DNA from: an uncultured Eubacteriales bacterium
GTDB lineage: Bacteria > Bacillota > Clostridia > Monoglobales > Monoglobaceae
NCBI GenBank assembly: GCA_900545865.1
Contig: URAN01000047.1
Coordinates: forward strand, 1-22,264
Direction of reading: 5' to 3'
Length of the DNA: 22,264 nt
Of the stretch, positions 22,206-22,264 are shown piece after piece. The notes under the pieces are model-generated. The model worked only from the letters and a program-made list of their open reading frames with translations. It made no database searches and was not told the DNA's origin. The position numbers and the translations under genes were made by a program. Every line of letters starts with the position of its first letter. Position 1 is the first letter of the stretch.

Positions 22206-22264
22206 GGGCGCTTAGCTCAGCTGGGAGAGCATCTGCCTTACAAGCAGAGGGTCATAGGTTCGAG
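22206..22264 (+). tRNA. tRNA-Val(UAC), cut by the window end
   Basis: The acceptor 5' strand GGGCGCT, D-arm GCTC...GAGC, anticodon stem TCTGC/GCAGA with loop CTTACAA (anticodon TAC) and the start of the T-arm (ATAGGTTCGAG) are all visible. The 3' part of the T-arm and the acceptor strand lie beyond position 22264. Confidence 0.93.

Overview
The window looks like chromosomal DNA of a low- to mid-GC Clostridia-type Bacillota, probably a gut Oscillospirales/Ruminococcus-like lineage. Reasons: AGGAGG-type ribosome sites, TTGACA-17-TATAAT promoters, a pyruvate phosphate dikinase closely matching the Clostridium symbiosum enzyme layout, a PF06541-type membrane protein, and a mix of AT-rich spacers with moderately GC-rich housekeeping genes. 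The species cannot be fixed from sequence alone.

Layout. (1) 122-4128, minus strand: mtaB (tRNA ms2t6A methylthiotransferase), a YhhQ-type queuosine-precursor transporter and nadE (glutamine-dependent NAD+ synthetase), closely spaced and probably one transcript from a promoter near 4190-4219. (2) 4305-7991, plus strand: an HPr-like protein lacking the phosphorylated histidine, an intergenic region with three stacked hairpins, tadA (tRNA adenosine deaminase), and ppdK, ending in a strong bidirectional terminator. (3) 8003-12745, an AT-rich accessory island: a mobile element with three tandem tyrosine recombinases and elaborate inverted ends, which fits the recombinase-in-trio (RIT) class; a small lipoprotein with an Ada-like Cys/His domain; two tandemly duplicated XRE-type repressor genes; and a palindrome-rich stretch that may be an IS200/IS605-type remnant. 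(4) 12797-15605, plus strand: ftsH and a PF06541 membrane protein. (5) 15718-21116, plus strand: uvrB, uvrA and a hypoxanthine-DNA glycosylase, a DNA-repair cluster. (6) 21158-22264: hslO (Hsp33 redox chaperone) and a tRNA-Val(UAC) cut by the window end, with a perfect consensus promoter.

The most interesting result is the RIT-type element. Its target can be reconstructed. A 10-bp direct repeat flanks it, and removing the element plus one repeat copy restores a small lipoprotein gene ending Cys-Glu-Pro-stop, convergent with ppdK and sharing its terminator. The insertion replaced those last residues with Ile-Gly-Lys and a stop codon supplied by the element's own inverted repeat, so the gene stayed essentially intact. 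The decamer TTATGTAAAG occurs six times at the two element ends, with an identical 45-nt spacing at each end, and one copy coincides with the likely -35 box of the recombinase operon.
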